Origin: Thermaerobacter sp. PB12/4term
GTDB taxonomy: Bacteria; Bacillota; Sulfobacillia; Thermaerobacterales; Thermaerobacteraceae
Direction of reading: 5' to 3'
DNA length: 64,000 nucleotides
Assembly (NCBI RefSeq): GCF_003403315.2
Contig: NZ_CP048407.1
Location: 1,240,001-1,304,000, forward strand
Positions 37,124 through 46,420 of this stretch are shown one piece after another; the first letter of the stretch is position 1; every line of letters starts with the position of its first letter. Both the position numbers and the translations under genes were made by a program. Under the pieces are notes generated by a model, which saw only the letters and a list, made by a program, of their open reading frames with translations, was not told where the DNA came from and did not search any database.

Positions 37124-39040
37124 GTGCAGATTCAGCCCCTGGAACAGCTGGAATGGGTATATCCCGATTTCTTCGTTCATTATCAGCGGGATTTCGAGCG
37201 GGTTCGTCCCTTCTTTCACTACAACCCCCAGGACGAGTCGGCCTTCGCCCGCCGGGCCCAGGTCCTGGAGCGGCTTCCCCACCGGCCGCCCCGGGAGGCG
37301 GTGGCCCAGGCGCTGGCGGCCTACAACGCGGCCCTGGATGCGGAAGAACCGGCCCTCGAGGCCGCCCGCGGGCTGGCCGATCCGCGGGCCCTGGTGGTGG
37401 TGGGGGGCCAGCAGCCGGGCCTGGCCACGGGGCCGCTTTACACGGTGTACAAGGCGCTGGGCATCATCCGGTGGGCGCAACGGCTGGCCGGCGCCCTCAA
37501 CCGGCCGGTGGTCCCCGTGTTCTGGCTGGCCACCGAAGACCATGACCTGGCCGAGTGCAACCAGCTCCACATGCTGGACGACCGCGGCCGGCTCCACCGG
37601 CTGGCGCTGCCCTTTCCGGCCGCCAGCGCCGGCGGCCAGCCGCCGGTGGGTACCCTGCCCCTGGTGCCGGCCGCCCGCGCCCTGATCGCGGAGATGGCAC
37701 GCCTGGCGGGCGTTCCGGCGGGCCACCCGGTGGTCAAGGTACTGGAAGACGCGTGCCAGCGCTCGCAGAACCTGGGCCAGTGGGTGGGCCGCCTGCTGGC
37801 GCGCCTGTTCTCCCGGGACGGGCTGGTGATCCTGGATCCCATGGATCCGGTCCTGCGGTGCCTGAGCCGGCCCCTGTTCCAGCGCGCGGTGGTGCGGCGG
37901 GAGGCGATCCACCGGGAGCTGGCGGCGGCAGCCCAGCGGCTCCAGCGGCGGGGCTACCGGCCCGGGCTGGACGTGGACCCTGCCCATGCCAACCTGTTCT
38001 ACTTCGATGGGCGCCGCCGGGCCGCCCTGCTCTGGCAGGACGGCCGCTTCGCCGACCGGCACGGCCGGCTGGCCTTCAGCCCGGCGGACCTGGCGCGGGA
38101 ACTGGAGCGCCGGCCCGAGGCCTTCAGCCCCAACGTGGTGCTGCGTCCCCTGGTGCAGGACTGGCTCCTGCCGGTGGTGGGCTTCGTGGTCGGACCCGGC
38201 GAGGCGCTCTACCTGGCCCAGCTGCGCGATGTCTACCCCCTGTTCGGCCTGGAGATGCCGGTGGTGCTGCCCCGGCCCGGCTTCACCCTGGTCGAGCCGG
38301 CGGCGGTGGAACGGCTGGGACGGTACCGGGCCACCGTGGGCGAGGTACTGGCCGATCCGGCGGGCCTGCGCCGGCGGGTGCTGCAGGAGCTGGATCCGGT
38401 GGGCATCGACGACCGGTTCGCCTCCCTTAGGCAACAATTCAAGGACCTCTACGCCGCCCTGCTGGACGATCTGGAGCGGGTGCGGCCCGAGCTGCGCTCC
38501 CTGGGCCAGGACAACCTGGGCCGGATCCTGATGCAGGTCGACTACCTGCACCGCAAGACCTGGCAACATCACCGGCGGCGCCAGCGGGAGGCGGGCCGCG
38601 ACCTGGACTGGCTGGAGGGCAGCCTGCGCCCTGCCGGCCAGCCCCAGGAGAGGGTGCACAACGTCTTCCCCTATCTGATGCGCTACGGCGAGCGCTGGCT
38701 GCGATCCCTCCTGCGGGCGCCCTGGCCGGGAGGGCACCAGCTGGTGTTCCTCGATCCCCCCGGGGACGAACCCGGCACCCTGCCGGCGATCCCTGCGTCG
38801 GCCCATGCTCCGGGCATGCCGCCGGAACGGGCAGCGGGCGCAGGCCGCTACGCCGGCGCGCCGGACGCCGGCTGCATCGACGCCTCCGGCGCGGGCCGCA
38901 TCGGCGCCTCCGGCGCCGGTCGTATCGCCAGCCCGGTGCCGGCCGCCCCCCGGGCATGGGCGGCGGAAGGCAGCCCTGCCGCCGGCCGGGAGCCGGGTGC
39001 AGCGCCGGCACCGGGACCGGCAGGGGGCTCTGGGCGGTGA
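37124..39040 (+). CDS. bshC: Putative cysteine ligase BshC (bacillithiol biosynthesis)
   Basis: A 638-aa BshC, the enzyme assigned to adding cysteine to glucosaminyl-malate in bacillithiol synthesis. Clear family blocks are VVGGQQPGLATGPLYTVYKALGII, VFWLATEDHDLAECN, GLVILDP and NVVLRPLVQDWLLPVVGFVVGPGE. The C-terminal coiled coil and VHNVFPYLMRYGERWLRSLL are also typical. GTG 37124 follows GAGGGGAAGGGA; ATG 37097 is also in frame. The last 70 or so residues are a low-complexity tail with a 24-base tandem duplication (38874-38921), beyond the usual length of about 540 aa. bshA and bshB are not in the window. Confidence 0.94.
   Translation: MQIQPLEQLEWVYPDFFVHYQRDFERVRPFFHYNPQDESAFARRAQVLERLPHRPPREAVAQALAAYNAALDAEEPALEAARGLADPRALVVVGGQQPGLATGPLYTVYKALGIIRWAQRLAGALNRPVVPVFWLATEDHDLAECNQLHMLDDRGRLHRLALPFPAASAGGQPPVGTLPLVPAARALIAEMARLAGVPAGHPVVKVLEDACQRSQNLGQWVGRLLARLFSRDGLVILDPMDPVLRCLSRPLFQRAVVRREAIHRELAAAAQRLQRRGYRPGLDVDPAHANLFYFDGRRRAALLWQDGRFADRHGRLAFSPADLARELERRPEAFSPNVVLRPLVQDWLLPVVGFVVGPGEALYLAQLRDVYPLFGLEMPVVLPRPGFTLVEPAAVERLGRYRATVGEVLADPAGLRRRVLQELDPVGIDDRFASLRQQFKDLYAALLDDLERVRPELRSLGQDNLGRILMQVDYLHRKTWQHHRRRQREAGRDLDWLEGSLRPAGQPQERVHNVFPYLMRYGERWLRSLLRAPWPGGHQLVFLDPPGDEPGTLPAIPASAHAPGMPPERAAGAGRYAGAPDAGCIDASGAGRIGASGAGRIASPVPAAPRAWAAEGSPAAGREPGAAPAPGPAGGSGR
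38874..38921 (+). repeat. 24-bp tandem duplication in the bshC tail
   Basis: Two adjacent 24-base units (38874-38897 and 38898-38921) differ at 3 positions and encode the repeated peptide IxASGAGR. This looks like replication slippage in a low-complexity tail. Confidence 0.75.
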
Positions 39041-39738
39041 CAGGGCGCGGGGCGGCGGTGCCGGGCCCGGGCGGCACGCCCACCTGGCCGGCCACGGCGG
39101 CGGATCCGCCCGCCTTCCGCTCGGTGACCCGGGAGGCCGAGGTGGAGCTGGAGATCCGGCGCTCCCGGTTCATCGCCCGGGTGGCCCCGGTGGCGGGCCG
39201 GGAAGGGGCCGAGGCCTGGCTGGAAGAGGCCCGGGCCCGCCACCCCCGGGCAACCCACAACGTGCCCGCCTTCATCGCCGGGTTCCGGGGCGAGTGGCGG
39301 TGGTGCAGCGACGCCGGTGAGCCTTCCGGCACCGCCGGCCGTCCCGTGCTGGAGGTCCTGGAGCGGGCGGGCCTGGTCCAGGTGGCCGTGCTCGTCACCC
39401 GCTACTTCGGCGGGGTGAAGCTGGGGGCTGCAGGGCTGGTGCGGGCCTATGCCGGTGCCTGCGCCGCCGCCGTCCAGGCGGCCGGGCCCGTCACCTACCG
39501 GCGGGGCCGGCGCGGGCGGCTGGAATTGCCTTATGCGGCCTACGGCCCGGTCCGGGCCTGGCTGGAGGAACAGGCCATCGCCATCCTCGACGAGTCCTTC
39601 GACACCGGCGTCTCCCTGGACTTGTGGGTGCCGGAGGATCTGGAGGCCCAGGTTCCCGCCCAGGCGCGGGAACGGTCTGCCGGACAGGCCTCCTGGCAGC
39701 CCGGGCCGTGGGAGTACCGTGCGGCCGAACCCGCGTAG
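39037..39738 (+). CDS. YigZ/YvyE (IMPACT) family protein
   Basis: A 233-aa protein of the YigZ family. The conserved N-terminal IMPACT domain shows RRSRFIARV, AWLEEARARHPRATHNVPAFI, SDAGEPSGTAGRPVLEVL and VTRYFGGVKLGAAGLVRAY. A ferredoxin-like C-terminal domain (DUF1949-like) follows. Relatives regulate translation in eukaryotes; the bacterial role is unclear. GTG 39037 overlaps the bshC stop (GTGA), so it is co-translated with bshC. Confidence 0.9.
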   Translation: MTGRGAAVPGPGGTPTWPATAADPPAFRSVTREAEVELEIRRSRFIARVAPVAGREGAEAWLEEARARHPRATHNVPAFIAGFRGEWRWCSDAGEPSGTAGRPVLEVLERAGLVQVAVLVTRYFGGVKLGAAGLVRAYAGACAAAVQAAGPVTYRRGRRGRLELPYAAYGPVRAWLEEQAIAILDESFDTGVSLDLWVPEDLEAQVPAQARERSAGQASWQPGPWEYRAAEPA

Positions 39739-40244
39739 GGCGGCCCCGCGGGGGGCAGGGTGTCGCCGGCCCGGGACCGCCGCAGGTGCCCCTAGGGGGA
39801 GGTCGCCTACCGTACCCGCCGGGCGTCCGCTGCGGCACCCGCCGGGCACGGGCCCGAGCACCCCCGCAACACCCGCCGCCCCAGGCATGCCCTCTGCCGA
39901 TGTCGGACCCAGGAGCCCGCACCCGATGCCCCCGACGCCACGCAGCCCGTCGCCCTGCATGGCGGCAGGGTGGCAGGCGGTCCCGGTGATGCCGGAGTTT
40001 GTGCCGGCCGCCGCGGCGCCGGCCACCGGGCCAGGCGCCCCACAGGTGGTATAATGGAACCTGCCTGTTGACGGTTTGTTGACCTCTCTTCGTGCCTTTT
40101 ACGCTGCTTGACCGCGATCCAGCGCCGCTTCTCGTACCCGGTGCGGCGGCCTTCGCCGCTTCTGAATCGATGCACCCCGGTGGGAACGGGATGTTCCCCG
40201 GTTCGTTGATCACGGCATCGCCCGGAGCGGCTGCTGGGGCGACG
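39739..40244 (+). other. 506-base intergenic region
   Basis: No supported coding region is seen. The first 300 bases are GC-rich without structure I can assign. The rest is less GC-rich and contains a consensus extended -10 promoter (40047-40055) and two TTGAC strings (40068, 40079) without matching -10 boxes. The transcript would have a leader of about 185 bases before the ATG at 40245, or shorter if translation begins at the in-frame ATGs at 40170 or 40191. Confidence 0.6.
40047..40055 (+). promoter_or_regulatory. Extended -10 promoter before the FtsH-like operon
   Basis: TGGTATAAT is a perfect extended -10 (TGnTATAAT), which can work without a -35. It is the best single -10 in the window and lies in an intergenic region ahead of a two-gene operon. 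Confidence 0.65.
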
Positions 40245-40796
40245 ATGGGGTTGAAGCGCATGTTTGGACGACCGCTGGAAATCCGCTGGGTGGCCCTGAC
40301 CGCGGCCATCACCCTGGGGGTCCTCCTGCTGGCCAGCCTGTTCTACCAGGAACAGGCCAAGGCAGCGCCGCTGGAGCGGGATCTGGCCGGCGTGCCCGGG
40401 GTGGCGGCGGTGACGGTGGAACGGGACGCCGGCCGCTGGCACGTGCGCGTCCAGCTGGGCAGCGTGGACCTTTTCCCCGCCACCTACCGGGAACTGCGGG
40501 AGCGGGCCGACCGGCGGCTGGGTCCCGGCCAGTATGACCTGGAGTTGGCCGACCGCCGGACGCCCGAGCTGGAGCAGGCGTTCTACGAGGTGAGCTACTA
40601 CGTGGAGGAAGGGCGCAGCCGGGGCGACTATGCCGAAGCCGCCCGCCAGGTGGAAGCCGCCGGCCGGCGCCTGGGCCTCGACCGCGCGCGGCTGTACGTC
40701 GACGCCGAGTTCCTCTACCTGGAGCTGGCTCGCGGCGAGGGTGTCCTGTATTCCGTCATGCCCCTGCGGCCGGAGCAGGAGGTGACGGCCCGGTGA
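40245..40796 (+). CDS. Single-pass membrane protein, partner of the FtsH-like protease
   Basis: A 183-aa protein of no recognised family. It has one N-terminal membrane helix (WVALTAAITLGVLLLASLFY) and an extracytoplasmic or cytosolic alpha/beta domain containing PGVAAVTVERDAGRWHVRVQLG and the helical YEVSYYVEEGRSRGDYAEAARQVEAAGRRLG. The stop overlaps the protease start (GTGA), so the two proteins are made together, probably as a membrane complex. ATG 40245 and ATG 40260 are both possible starts; neither has a strong ribosome site. Analogy to the periplasmic domain of FtsH or to HflK/C-like modulators is only inference. Confidence 0.75.
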   Translation: MGLKRMFGRPLEIRWVALTAAITLGVLLLASLFYQEQAKAAPLERDLAGVPGVAAVTVERDAGRWHVRVQLGSVDLFPATYRELRERADRRLGPGQYDLELADRRTPELEQAFYEVSYYVEEGRSRGDYAEAARQVEAAGRRLGLDRARLYVDAEFLYLELARGEGVLYSVMPLRPEQEVTAR

Positions 40797-42466
40797 AGGA
40801 CCGCTGGCTGGAGATCGCCGTCGGCGTGGGGGCCGGGGTGCTGGCCTTCTTCCTCCTGCGGCTGCCCCTGGCCCAGTGGCTGCCCCTGCTGGTGCTGGCC
40901 GGCGTGCTGCTCTACGTGTTCCGGTCGGGCCTGTTGCCGGCAACGGGGCGCGGGCCGGCGGCGCGGGCCGTCGAGTCCACGGGCGTCACCTTCGACGACA
41001 TCGGCGGGCAGGCGGCGGCCAAGCAGGAGCTGAAGGAGGCCCTGGAGTTCCTGCGCCGGCCCAAGGAGGCGCAGCGCTTCGGCATCCGGCCCATCAAGGG
41101 CATCCTGCTGGCGGGGCCGCCGGGCACCGGCAAGACCCTGCTGGCCAAGGCGGCGGCCACCTACACCGACTCGGCCTTCCTGGCCACCTCGGGTTCGGCC
41201 TTCGTCGAGGTGTACGCGGGGGTCGGCGCCCAGCGGGTGCGGGAGGTCTTCGCGGAGGTGCGGCGGCTGGCGCGGCGCCAGGGCAAGCAGAGCGCGATCC
41301 TGTTCATCGACGAGATCGAGGTGCTGGCGGGCAAGCGGGGCCGGCACACCTCGCACCTGGAGTACGACCAGACCCTGAACCAGCTGCTGGTGGAGCTGGA
41401 CGGCATCGGATCCGATGACGACGTGCAGGTGCTGGTCATGGCGGCGACCAACCGGGTCGACCTGATGGACGATGCCCTCTTGCGGCCCGGCCGCTTCGAC
41501 CGCATCGTGCGGGTCGAGCTGCCCGACCGGGAGGCGCGGGAGCAGGTGCTGCGCATCCACATGCGCGGCAAGCCCCTGGCCGCGGACGTCGACCTGGGCC
41601 AGGTGGCCCAGGAGACCTTCGGCTTCTCCGGCGCCCACCTGGAGAGCGTGTGCAACGAGGCCGCCATCCTGGCCATGCGGGCGGGAGCGCCGGCCATCAC
41701 CATGGAGCACCTGCGCGAGGCCATCGAAAAGGTGATGATGGGCGAGCGCCTGGACCGGCGGCCCGGGGAGGAGGAGCGGCGGCGGATCGCCGTGCACGAG
41801 TGCGGCCACGCCCTGGTGGCCGAGCTCCTGCGCCCCGGTTCGGTGGCCAGCGTGACCATCGCCTCGCGGGGGCAGGCGCTGGGCTACGTGCGCCAGCGCC
41901 CCGACGAGGACCGGTTCCTCCAGACCCAGGACCAGATGGAGGACACCATCTGCATCGCCCTGGCCGGTTCGCAAGCCGAGAGGCTGCTTTTGGGCCGGCC
42001 CAGCACCGGCGCCGCCGCCGACTTCCAGCAGGCGGTGGAACTGGCCCGGCGCATGGTGGAAGACGGCATGACACCCCTGGGGGTGGTGGCCCGGGACGTG
42101 TTGCCGCCCGCGGCGCTGCACCGGGCGGTGAGCCGGGTGCTGCGGCGCCAGGAACTGCGGGCCCGGGCGCTTTTGGGCGAGTTCAGCGACGGGCTGCGCG
42201 CGGCGGCCGAGGTCCTGCTCGAGCGCGAGCGGCTGACCTCGGCCGAGTTCCGGCGGCTGGTGGGCCTGCCGCCCCTGCCGGGCGGCGCCGCGGGCCGCAC
42301 CGCGGAGGAAGCCGCCGGCGGCGGCCCGGGCCCGCGGGACGGCGGACCGGCGGGTGGCGGCCCGGGGCCGGAGGGGCCCGGCGGGCCACAGGACGGCAGT
42401 TCCGGCCGGGACGAACCCGGCCCCCGGGGCCGGCGCGGCGCGCCGCAGGACACGGCCGGCGATTGA
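40793..42466 (+). CDS. FtsH-like membrane AAA+ zinc protease
   Basis: A 557-aa protein with two close N-terminal membrane helices (about 9-43), so it lacks the large exterior loop of classical FtsH. The AAA module has Walker A GPPGTGKT (108-115), Walker B ILFIDEIE and the arginine-finger RPGRFD (231-236). The peptidase has HECGH (335-339) with the third ligand likely Asp410 in TGAAADFQ. From about residue 480 the tail is Gly/Pro-rich. The absent exterior domain may be provided by the coupled upstream protein. Possibly a second, specialised FtsH; the housekeeping ftsH is expected elsewhere. Confidence 0.9.
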   Translation: MKDRWLEIAVGVGAGVLAFFLLRLPLAQWLPLLVLAGVLLYVFRSGLLPATGRGPAARAVESTGVTFDDIGGQAAAKQELKEALEFLRRPKEAQRFGIRPIKGILLAGPPGTGKTLLAKAAATYTDSAFLATSGSAFVEVYAGVGAQRVREVFAEVRRLARRQGKQSAILFIDEIEVLAGKRGRHTSHLEYDQTLNQLLVELDGIGSDDDVQVLVMAATNRVDLMDDALLRPGRFDRIVRVELPDREAREQVLRIHMRGKPLAADVDLGQVAQETFGFSGAHLESVCNEAAILAMRAGAPAITMEHLREAIEKVMMGERLDRRPGEEERRRIAVHECGHALVAELLRPGSVASVTIASRGQALGYVRQRPDEDRFLQTQDQMEDTICIALAGSQAERLLLGRPSTGAAADFQQAVELARRMVEDGMTPLGVVARDVLPPAALHRAVSRVLRRQELRARALLGEFSDGLRAAAEVLLERERLTSAEFRRLVGLPPLPGGAAGRTAEEAAGGGPGPRDGGPAGGGPGPEGPGGPQDGSSGRDEPGPRGRRGAPQDTAGD

Positions 42467-42533
42467 AGGGACGGCCCCAAGGGCAGAGCGCCGCGGGGGC
42501 GGGTCGGTCGCGGGGATCGGCAGGGGGCGACGG

Positions 42534-43988
42534 ATGGACATGGACGGGACAGCGCGGGACGGCACGGGCACGGGCGGGGCCGGCGCCGGGGGGACCGGGG
42601 CCGGGAGCGGCCTCAACGCCGAGATCGTCTGCGTCGGCACGGAACTGCTGCTGGGCGAAACCATCAACACCCACGCCGCCTTTCTCTCCCAGCGGCTGGC
42701 GGAGTACGGCATCGACGTCTACCACCATGTCACCGTGGGCGACAACCCCGCCCGCCTGGAGGCGGCCCTGCGACAGGCCGCCGGCCGGGCGGGCGTCGTC
42801 ATCGTCACCGGCGGCTTGGGCCCCACCGGCGACGACCTCACGCGGGAGGCCATCGCCCGGGTGACGGGCCGTCCCCTGGTCCTGGACGCCGGTGTGCTGG
42901 AGGGGATCGAGCGCTACTTCGCCGCCCGGGGCCGGTCCATGGCCCCGGGCAACCGCAAGCAGGCGCTCTTCCCGGCGGGCAGCGCCATCCTGCCCAATCC
43001 CAACGGCACCGCGCCGGGATTCGTCCTGGAGTGGGACGGCGGCCGCTGGTTCGTCGCGTTGCCCGGGCCGCCCCGGGAGCTGCGCCCGATGGTGGACGGC
43101 CCGCTGGTCCCCTACCTGGAGCGGTGGAGCCGCCGGGCGGGGGGCATGCGCCTGGTGCGGCGGGTGCTCCGGGTCGCGGGGCTCGGGGAGAGCGAGGTGG
43201 AGCACCGGCTGGCGGACCTGTTCGCCCGGCAGCAGCGGGTGACCCTGGCCACCTACGCCAGGGACGGGGAGGTCCACGTGCGGCTGGCGGCCAAGGTGCC
43301 CCTTCCTCCCGGGGCAGAACCCGGCGGCGGGCCGGGGCGGGACCCCGGAGCGCCCGCCGCCAGCGCGGGCGCGGCGCCATCACCGGAGGCGGCCGCCGCC
43401 TCCGCCCTGGCCGAGCTGGAGGCGGTGGCCGCGGCCATCCGCCAGCGGCTGGGCATCCACGTCTACGGCGAGGGTGACCAGACCCTGGAGGCGGTGGTCG
43501 GGGAGCTGCTGGGGCGGCGGGCCGAGACGGTGGCGGTGGCGGAGTCCTGCACCGCCGGGCGGGTGGCCGACCGCCTCACCGCCGTGCCGGGAAGCTCCGC
43601 CTATTTCCTGGCGGGCGTGGTGGCGTACGCCAATGCCGCCAAGGTGCTGGCCCTGGGGGTCAGCCCCCACGACCTGGCGGCCCACGGCGCGGTGAGCGAG
43701 GTGGTGGCCCGGGCCATGGCGGCGGGCGTGCGGCGCATGTTCGGAGCCCACTGGGGCGTGGCCACCACGGGCATCGCCGGTCCGGGCGGCGGCACGCCGG
43801 AAAAGCCGGTGGGCACCGTCTACGTGGCCGTCGCCGGCCCGGGAGGAAGCCGGGTGGAACGCCACCGCTTCCTGGGCGACCGCGACACCGTCAAGGCCCG
43901 CTCGGCCCAGGCGGCCCTGCTGCTGCTCTACCGGGCCCTGGTGGAAGGCCTGGAGGCCGGGAACGCCGGGGCCGCGGGCCCGGCCTGA
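42534..43988 (+). CDS. cinA: CinA-family protein (competence/damage-inducible, NMN deamidase domain)
   Basis: A 484-aa protein. The N-terminal molybdopterin-binding-like COG1058 domain shows IVCVGTELLLGETINTHA and VTGGLGPTGDDLTREAIA. The C-terminal NMN amidohydrolase-like domain shows VAESCTAGRVADRLTAVPGSS and VATTGIAGPGGGTPEKPVGTVY. A low-complexity insert (about residues 262-288) separates middle regions. The N-terminus starts with a 26-residue Gly/Thr/Asp-rich stretch from ATG 42534. In Bacillus cinA directly precedes recA; here two genes lie between. Confidence 0.94.
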   Translation: MDMDGTARDGTGTGGAGAGGTGAGSGLNAEIVCVGTELLLGETINTHAAFLSQRLAEYGIDVYHHVTVGDNPARLEAALRQAAGRAGVVIVTGGLGPTGDDLTREAIARVTGRPLVLDAGVLEGIERYFAARGRSMAPGNRKQALFPAGSAILPNPNGTAPGFVLEWDGGRWFVALPGPPRELRPMVDGPLVPYLERWSRRAGGMRLVRRVLRVAGLGESEVEHRLADLFARQQRVTLATYARDGEVHVRLAAKVPLPPGAEPGGGPGRDPGAPAASAGAAPSPEAAAASALAELEAVAAAIRQRLGIHVYGEGDQTLEAVVGELLGRRAETVAVAESCTAGRVADRLTAVPGSSAYFLAGVVAYANAAKVLALGVSPHDLAAHGAVSEVVARAMAAGVRRMFGAHWGVATTGIAGPGGGTPEKPVGTVYVAVAGPGGSRVERHRFLGDRDTVKARSAQAALLLLYRALVEGLEAGNAGAAGPA

Positions 43989-44520
43989 CGGGCCGCACGC
44001 CCCGGCGTCCCGCCGGGGGTCCATGGCCGGGCCGGCCCGGCGCGGCCCATCGTGCATCCCTCCCGCGGTTTCCCTCACAAGCCCTTCCCGGACGTCGGCG
44101 GCCCATCGAGCCGGACGGAACCGCCATCCCCCGACGGTGCCGGAACCCCGCTACCGGCCCTCCCGCCCGGTCCCCGGTGCGGCCCTCCCTGCCAGGTGCG
44201 GCCACCGGTGTCAATGGGTGCCGGCGCGCCGAAAGGGTCACGGTAAGCATGGCACGGTGCCAGAGTCGAGGGAAGGGCGCCCGGCTCGCCCAGGTCCGGA
44301 CCTCCCGCTCCGGGGCCGGGGCCGGCGGGTACCGGCCCGGCCCCCGCGACCCGGTGAGGCGCGGCCGCCGGGAGGCTGGCGGAGGCCGCCGGCAGGTCCG
44401 GCGATCCTGCCGGGCGGGTGCTGCGGGATGGCTGTGGTCTGCGGCGTCCGGGTGGCCGGGTGCCGCCGCCCACCGGCCGCGGGCCGGAGCGGCGGGGCGC
44501 TCGTGAGGGGAGGGGCGGGC
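43989..44520 (+). other. 532-base intergenic region
   Basis: GC-rich sequence between cinA and the metallophosphoesterase gene. An in-frame upstream extension of the downstream reading frame (ATG 44428 and earlier) lacks ribosome sites and conserved sequence, and no tRNA-like fold, T-run or consensus promoter was seen. Confidence 0.5.
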
Positions 44521-46041
44521 TTGCCGGGCACGGAAGGGCATTCCCCGCGGCCTGCGCCATTGCGGGTCTTGCGCCTGTGGCAGCGGCGCCTGGTCCTGAT
44601 CCTGGCGGCTGCCGCTGCGGCCTACCTGGCCATGGTGGCCGGTTCGCCCGCCCGGGTCAGCCTGGGCCCCTTCGGCGTGGCCCTGGCGGCCCGCCCGGCG
44701 TGGCAGGGGCTGACCGAAGTGGCCATCCCGCCCCTGGGCCGGGTGCGCGCGGCCACCCACGCCGCTCCCCTGGAGCTCGAGGTGCGGCTGGAGACCGTCG
44801 ATATCCCGACCCTGGGCCGGCTGCTGGAGCACCGGGGCACCCGCGGCCTGGTGGACAGCCTGCGCCAGCAGGTCGGCGGAGTGGCGCGCCGGTTTGCCCT
44901 GCGCCTGGTCCTGCTGGGTGCCCTGGGCGGCGGGCTGGCCGGGTTCGTCCTGGCCCGGCGGCGCTGGCGCCGGATCGGCGTGGGGGCGGCGGTGGGCCTG
45001 CTGGTCGGTGGCGGCCTGGTGGTGGCAACCCAGCAGACCTACGATCCCGGCGCCTTCCGCCAGGCGGAGTACAGCGGCGCCATCACCGCGGCCCCCTGGC
45101 TGTTGGACGTGTTCACCCGCACCCCGGCCAAGGTGGAGGCCTTCAGCCGCCAGATGGAGGTGCTGGTGGGCCGGCTGAACGACCTCTACCAGGGGATCGA
45201 GGTCCAGCAGGCGGTGGTGCCCCAGGACGAGAGCCTGCGGGTGCTCATCGTCTCGGACTTGCACAACAACCCGGCGGGGGTCCGGCTGATCCGGGAGATG
45301 GCCGCCAGCTTCCGCCCCGACCTGATCCTGGACGCGGGCGACGTGGCGGACTGGGGCACCGCGCCGGAAGCCCGCCTGGTGGCCGAGCTGGCCGATCTGG
45401 AGGTTCCTTACTACCTGGTGCCGGGGAACCACGACTCCCCCCAGTCGCTCGGCGCCCTGGCAACCCAGACCGGCGTTCAGATCCTGGAGGACGGGCTGGT
45501 CACCCTGCCCGGCGGGCTGCTCCTGGCCGCCAGCCGGGATCCGGCCAGTCACCGCGTGTCCCCCGCCATGGGTCGGCCGGCGGAGATCGAAGCCCAAGTG
45601 GGGGCGCTGGAGAGCCTCCTCCAGGCGGCGCCGCGGCGTCCGGACATCCTGGTGGTCCACAACCCCGTGGTGGCGGGCCGGTTCCGGGGCCGGGTCCCCG
45701 TCCTGGTCAGCGGCCACACCCACGTCCAGCGGGTGGACGACACCCCGCAGGGCCTGTTCCTCAACCCGGGTTCCACGGGGGCCGCCGGCCTGCGCGGCCT
45801 CACCGCGCCGCGGGAGATCCCGTACGGCCTGCTCTTGCTGACCCTGGTGCCGGCGCCGGGCGACGCTCCGGGCTGGGTACCCATCGCCGTCGATGCGGTC
45901 GAGGTCTTTCGCCTGGCGTCCACGGGCTTCACCCTGCAGCGCTACGTGGTGGACGGCCGGCCGGATGCCCCTGTCTCCTTCCGGGAACGGCCGTCCCTGC
46001 CCCTGGAGGAGTTGCCCGCGGGCGGCGGTGACGGCCCCTGA
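44521..46041 (+). CDS. Membrane-anchored calcineurin-like metallophosphoesterase
   Basis: A 506-aa protein. Membrane helices lie at about residues 24-41 and at two segments around 124-168, flanking a hydrophilic region that probably faces outside. The phosphoesterase domain begins at about residue 235 with all metal motifs in order: SDLHNN, DAGDVADWG, PGNHDS and SGHTHVQ. TTG 44521 was chosen because GAGGGGAGGGG ends 6 bases before it. The substrate is unknown; relatives act on phosphoesters such as cyclic nucleotides, UDP-sugars or lipids. It is placed between cinA and thpR, ahead of recA. Confidence 0.87.
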   Translation: MPGTEGHSPRPAPLRVLRLWQRRLVLILAAAAAAYLAMVAGSPARVSLGPFGVALAARPAWQGLTEVAIPPLGRVRAATHAAPLELEVRLETVDIPTLGRLLEHRGTRGLVDSLRQQVGGVARRFALRLVLLGALGGGLAGFVLARRRWRRIGVGAAVGLLVGGGLVVATQQTYDPGAFRQAEYSGAITAAPWLLDVFTRTPAKVEAFSRQMEVLVGRLNDLYQGIEVQQAVVPQDESLRVLIVSDLHNNPAGVRLIREMAASFRPDLILDAGDVADWGTAPEARLVAELADLEVPYYLVPGNHDSPQSLGALATQTGVQILEDGLVTLPGGLLLAASRDPASHRVSPAMGRPAEIEAQVGALESLLQAAPRRPDILVVHNPVVAGRFRGRVPVLVSGHTHVQRVDDTPQGLFLNPGSTGAAGLRGLTAPREIPYGLLLLTLVPAPGDAPGWVPIAVDAVEVFRLASTGFTLQRYVVDGRPDAPVSFRERPSLPLEELPAGGGDGP

Positions 46042-46420
46042 CGCCCGGACCGCCCGCCGGACCGGCCGTCGCCCCCGGATCGACCTGCCATGGCCCGGGG
46101 GTCCTGGCCAGGTGCCGGGCCCGGCCGGCCGGCTCGTCTCAGCGGCTGTCCGGCGTCCTGCCGTCCACCCGGCCGGCCATCCCACCGGCCACCGGGCCGG
46201 CCCCCGGCCGGCCGCGTAGCCTCCGCTGCCCCGCACCCCGCCACCCCGGACCGCCTCGGGATGCAGGTTGCCTCCGGCGCAGGATTCGACGCCGGCATGT
46301 CAAACTATTGTTCGGTGCCGGGCCGGCGGTGGCCCGGATCCCTGCCGGGCACGCGCCCGGCAGGGATCGCGCGGGCTCACGGTCCGCCCGGCCCGGGAGC
46401 CGCCGGGGAGGTGCGCGGTC
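46042..46420 (+). other. 379-base intergenic region with a perfect hairpin
   Basis: No gene is supported. A local less GC-rich patch (GTCAAACTATTGTTC, about 46299-46313) precedes a 14-bp perfect hairpin at 46337-46368. The patch could hold a promoter, but no consensus pair with correct spacing was found. Confidence 0.5.
46337..46368. terminator. 14-bp perfect hairpin upstream of thpR
   Basis: GATCCCTGCCGGGC (46337-46350) pairs with GCCCGGCAGGGATC (46355-46368) around ACGC. There is no T-run. It may terminate the upstream transcript or act in the thpR leader, 53 bases before the proposed start. Confidence 0.55.

Noticed and set aside
43989-44520. A reading frame extending the metallophosphoesterase upstream, or an antisense gene at 44075-44560
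   Set aside because: The N-terminal extension is unstructured Pro/Arg/Gly sequence without a ribosome site, and TTG 44521 has a strong one. The antisense frame is a compositional shadow.
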